Of a stretch of 64,000 bases of DNA, positions 62,699-64,000 are shown piece after piece. How positions within the stretch are numbered: the stretch's first letter is position 1; every line of letters starts with the position of its first letter. The stretch spans positions 1-64,000 of the forward strand of contig NZ_JAJATW010000011.1 of assembly GCF_020532605.1 (NCBI RefSeq), read 5' to 3'. The translations under genes were made by a program, and so were the position numbers. Under the pieces are notes generated by a model, which made no database searches, was not told where the DNA came from, and saw only the letters and a program-made list of their open reading frames with translations. The DNA is from Marinomonas algarum. GTDB lineage: Bacteria > Pseudomonadota > Gammaproteobacteria > Pseudomonadales > Marinomonadaceae.

Positions 62699-63506
62699 TG
62701 CTCCCAAGCCACCAAGACGTCGAAGAGCGATTCCTAAAACATCGTCTTCTAACACTCAGGGGCGAGATCGATGGATACTGTCTTATGCTGATTTTATCAC
62801 TTTGTTGTTTGCGTTTTTCGTTGCCTTATATTCATTATCTTTGCAAAGCAATGGCGATGAGCAGCGTTTAAAAGAAAGTTTGGATGGCGTGTTTGAAGCG
62901 GTACAAAAGTCAGTTAAGCCTATCAATATTGGTGAGCCGGTTGTAGGGGAACCAAAAGACATTGATGTGATCGAAACGAAGATCATTCCTGAGGCTATTC
63001 CATCAATAGAAGAAAGTCGTTCCTCAGTTATTTTCTCTTTGCTAGACCAAGTAGTAGAAAGTCAGTTTACAGGCTTGCGAGCCTTAGGTGAAATTGCTGT
63101 TTCTGAGTCCGCCGATTGGGTGAGCCTTGAATTGAACTCTGGTTTGCTGTTTGGTCAGGGAGAATATGAGTTAACGAACGAAGCGGTTGCGCTCTTAATG
63201 GTCGTCGCAAATGTATTGAAAAGGTACCCTTCGGTGATATTGGTGGAAGGAAATACGGATAACTTACCTGTGGTCTCGAGTCGTCTGGTGTCTAACTGGC
63301 ATTTATCGAGTTTACGTTCGTCGTCGGTGGTTGACGAACTGGTCTACCGTGGCGTCAACCCAAAAATGATTGCGCCTATTGGTTTTTCGAGTGAACACCC
63401 TCAAGTGAGAAACAATAATGAGGATGGACGCCAGCAAAACCGTCGTGTGGTGTTGAGGATTAGTAAGCGTGACGCTGATAATGTTTACGATTACTTGTTC
63501 CAATAG
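62691..63506 (+). CDS. motD: Flagellar stator protein MotD (MotB/PomB type)
   Basis: About 271 residues from the ATG at 62691, overlapping the motC stop; a TTG start 15 bases upstream is less likely. A basic N-terminus is followed by one membrane helix whose ILSYADFITLLFAFF holds the ion-binding aspartate. The C-terminal OmpA-like peptidoglycan-binding domain has VEGNTDNLPV and GRQQNRRVVLRI. It anchors MotC to the cell wall. Confidence 0.93.
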   Translation: MSDAPKPPRRRRAIPKTSSSNTQGRDRWILSYADFITLLFAFFVALYSLSLQSNGDEQRLKESLDGVFEAVQKSVKPINIGEPVVGEPKDIDVIETKIIPEAIPSIEESRSSVIFSLLDQVVESQFTGLRALGEIAVSESADWVSLELNSGLLFGQGEYELTNEAVALLMVVANVLKRYPSVILVEGNTDNLPVVSSRLVSNWHLSSLRSSSVVDELVYRGVNPKMIAPIGFSSEHPQVRNNNEDGRQQNRRVVLRISKRDADNVYDYLFQ

Positions 63507-63575
63507 CCTATTACTGTATATGATGGCACAAAATTCATAGGCAAAATAACAGCATAGAATCTCAGGGGAGTCAGA

Positions 63576-64000
63576 GTGCACATTTGGGCAGTGGCGAATC
63601 AAAAAGGTGGCGTAGGTAAAACGACAACAGTGGTGTCATTAGCTGGGTTGTTGGCAGACTCTGGCAAGCGGGTACTGATGATAGACCTTGACCCTCATGG
63701 TTCTTTGACCAGTTATTTTCGTTTTGATCCAGACTCTATCGAAAAAAGCAGTTATAACTTATTTCAGACCACAGGGAAAATCCCCGACTCTTTACCCGCT
63801 TCTTTAATATTAGAAACGGGGCATCCTAACTTGTCTTTATTGCCTTCTTCGACGGCACTGGCAACCCTGGAGCGCCATGCTCAGGCGCAAGGTGGAATGG
63901 GGTTGGTGGTTTCAAAGACATTGGCGATTCTATGGGATGATTACGATTACGTCTTAATTGATAGCCCTCCTGTATTAGGGGTGCTGATGATTAACGCGTT
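63576..64000 (+). CDS. parA: ParA/Soj-family ATPase (partial, cut by window end)
   Basis: A GTG start follows CAGGGGAG. The first about 141 residues include the deviant Walker A NQKGGVGKTT near 8-17, MIDLDPHGSLTSYF and VLIDSPPVLGV. This is a MinD/ParA ATPase of the type that follows motD in pseudomonads. It is not FlhG, which has a SGKGGVGKTN-like opening and belongs after flhF. The gene continues past 64,000. Confidence 0.9.
   Translation, partial: MHIWAVANQKGGVGKTTTVVSLAGLLADSGKRVLMIDLDPHGSLTSYFRFDPDSIEKSSYNLFQTTGKIPDSLPASLILETGHPNLSLLPSSTALATLERHAQAQGGMGLVVSKTLAILWDDYDYVLIDSPPVLGVLMINA

Noticed and set aside
63576-64000. The ParA-like ATPase at the right end as a relocated FlhG
   Set aside because: Its opening VHIWAVANQKGGVGKTT and its place after motD fit the ParA/Soj group, not FlhG.
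1-64000. CRISPR arrays, insertion sequences, integrases, tRNA or rRNA genes
   Set aside because: No repeat-spacer pattern, transposase motif or tRNA cloverleaf was seen on either strand.

Overview
The window looks like the chromosome of a free-living, motile, Gram-negative gammaproteobacterium. The heptose/Kdo lipopolysaccharide genes, the bioBFHCD order, the Pseudomonas-type fle/fli/flh/che/mot order and the rpsF-rpsR-(DUF2232)-rplI-dnaB block all point there. Protein style and moderate GC suggest an Oceanospirillales member such as Marinomonas; the genus is an inference. No tRNA, rRNA, insertion sequence or CRISPR array was seen.

Left part (1-9,000): a broken acetyltransferase tail, then lipopolysaccharide inner-core genes. 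A leftward group carries a WaaE-like glycosyltransferase, waaF, hldD and an AGE-family sugar isomerase. A divergent rightward operon is hldE-msbA-waaA. Together they make ADP-heptose, flip lipid A-core and add Kdo. At 9-12.4 kb lies thiBPQ, a thiamine importer behind a TPP riboswitch, followed by three EamA-type exporters. At 15.2-18.8 kb is the ribosomal protein/replicative helicase block, and then a PAS-containing chemoreceptor.

Accessory island (20.7-26.2 kb): a divergent locus with no function I recognise. One side encodes a 935-residue soluble protein that joins a Clp-type N-domain and AAA+ module to an FtsH-type AAA+ and M41 zinc protease. The other side encodes a tandem YbjN-like protein translationally coupled to a two-helix membrane protein. 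This is the best candidate for an undescribed system in the window.

Biotin region (26.3-33 kb): leftward comF and bioA, divergent from bioBFHCD. A BirA-type operator overlaps the bioB promoter and lies inside the start of comF.

Flagellar/chemotaxis region (33-63.5 kb): a FleQ-like protein lacking its AAA+ domain, fleSR, fliEFGHIJ, an inserted membrane sensor plus HsbR-like receiver/phosphatase/kinase pair, fliKLMNOPQR, flhB, flhA, flhF, fliA, cheY, cheZ, cheA, cheB, motC, motD and the start of a parA. The flhG (fleN) gene expected between flhF and fliA is absent. In pseudomonads FleN acts on the FleQ AAA+ domain, so the two losses together suggest rewired control of flagellar number and of the sigma-54 cascade.
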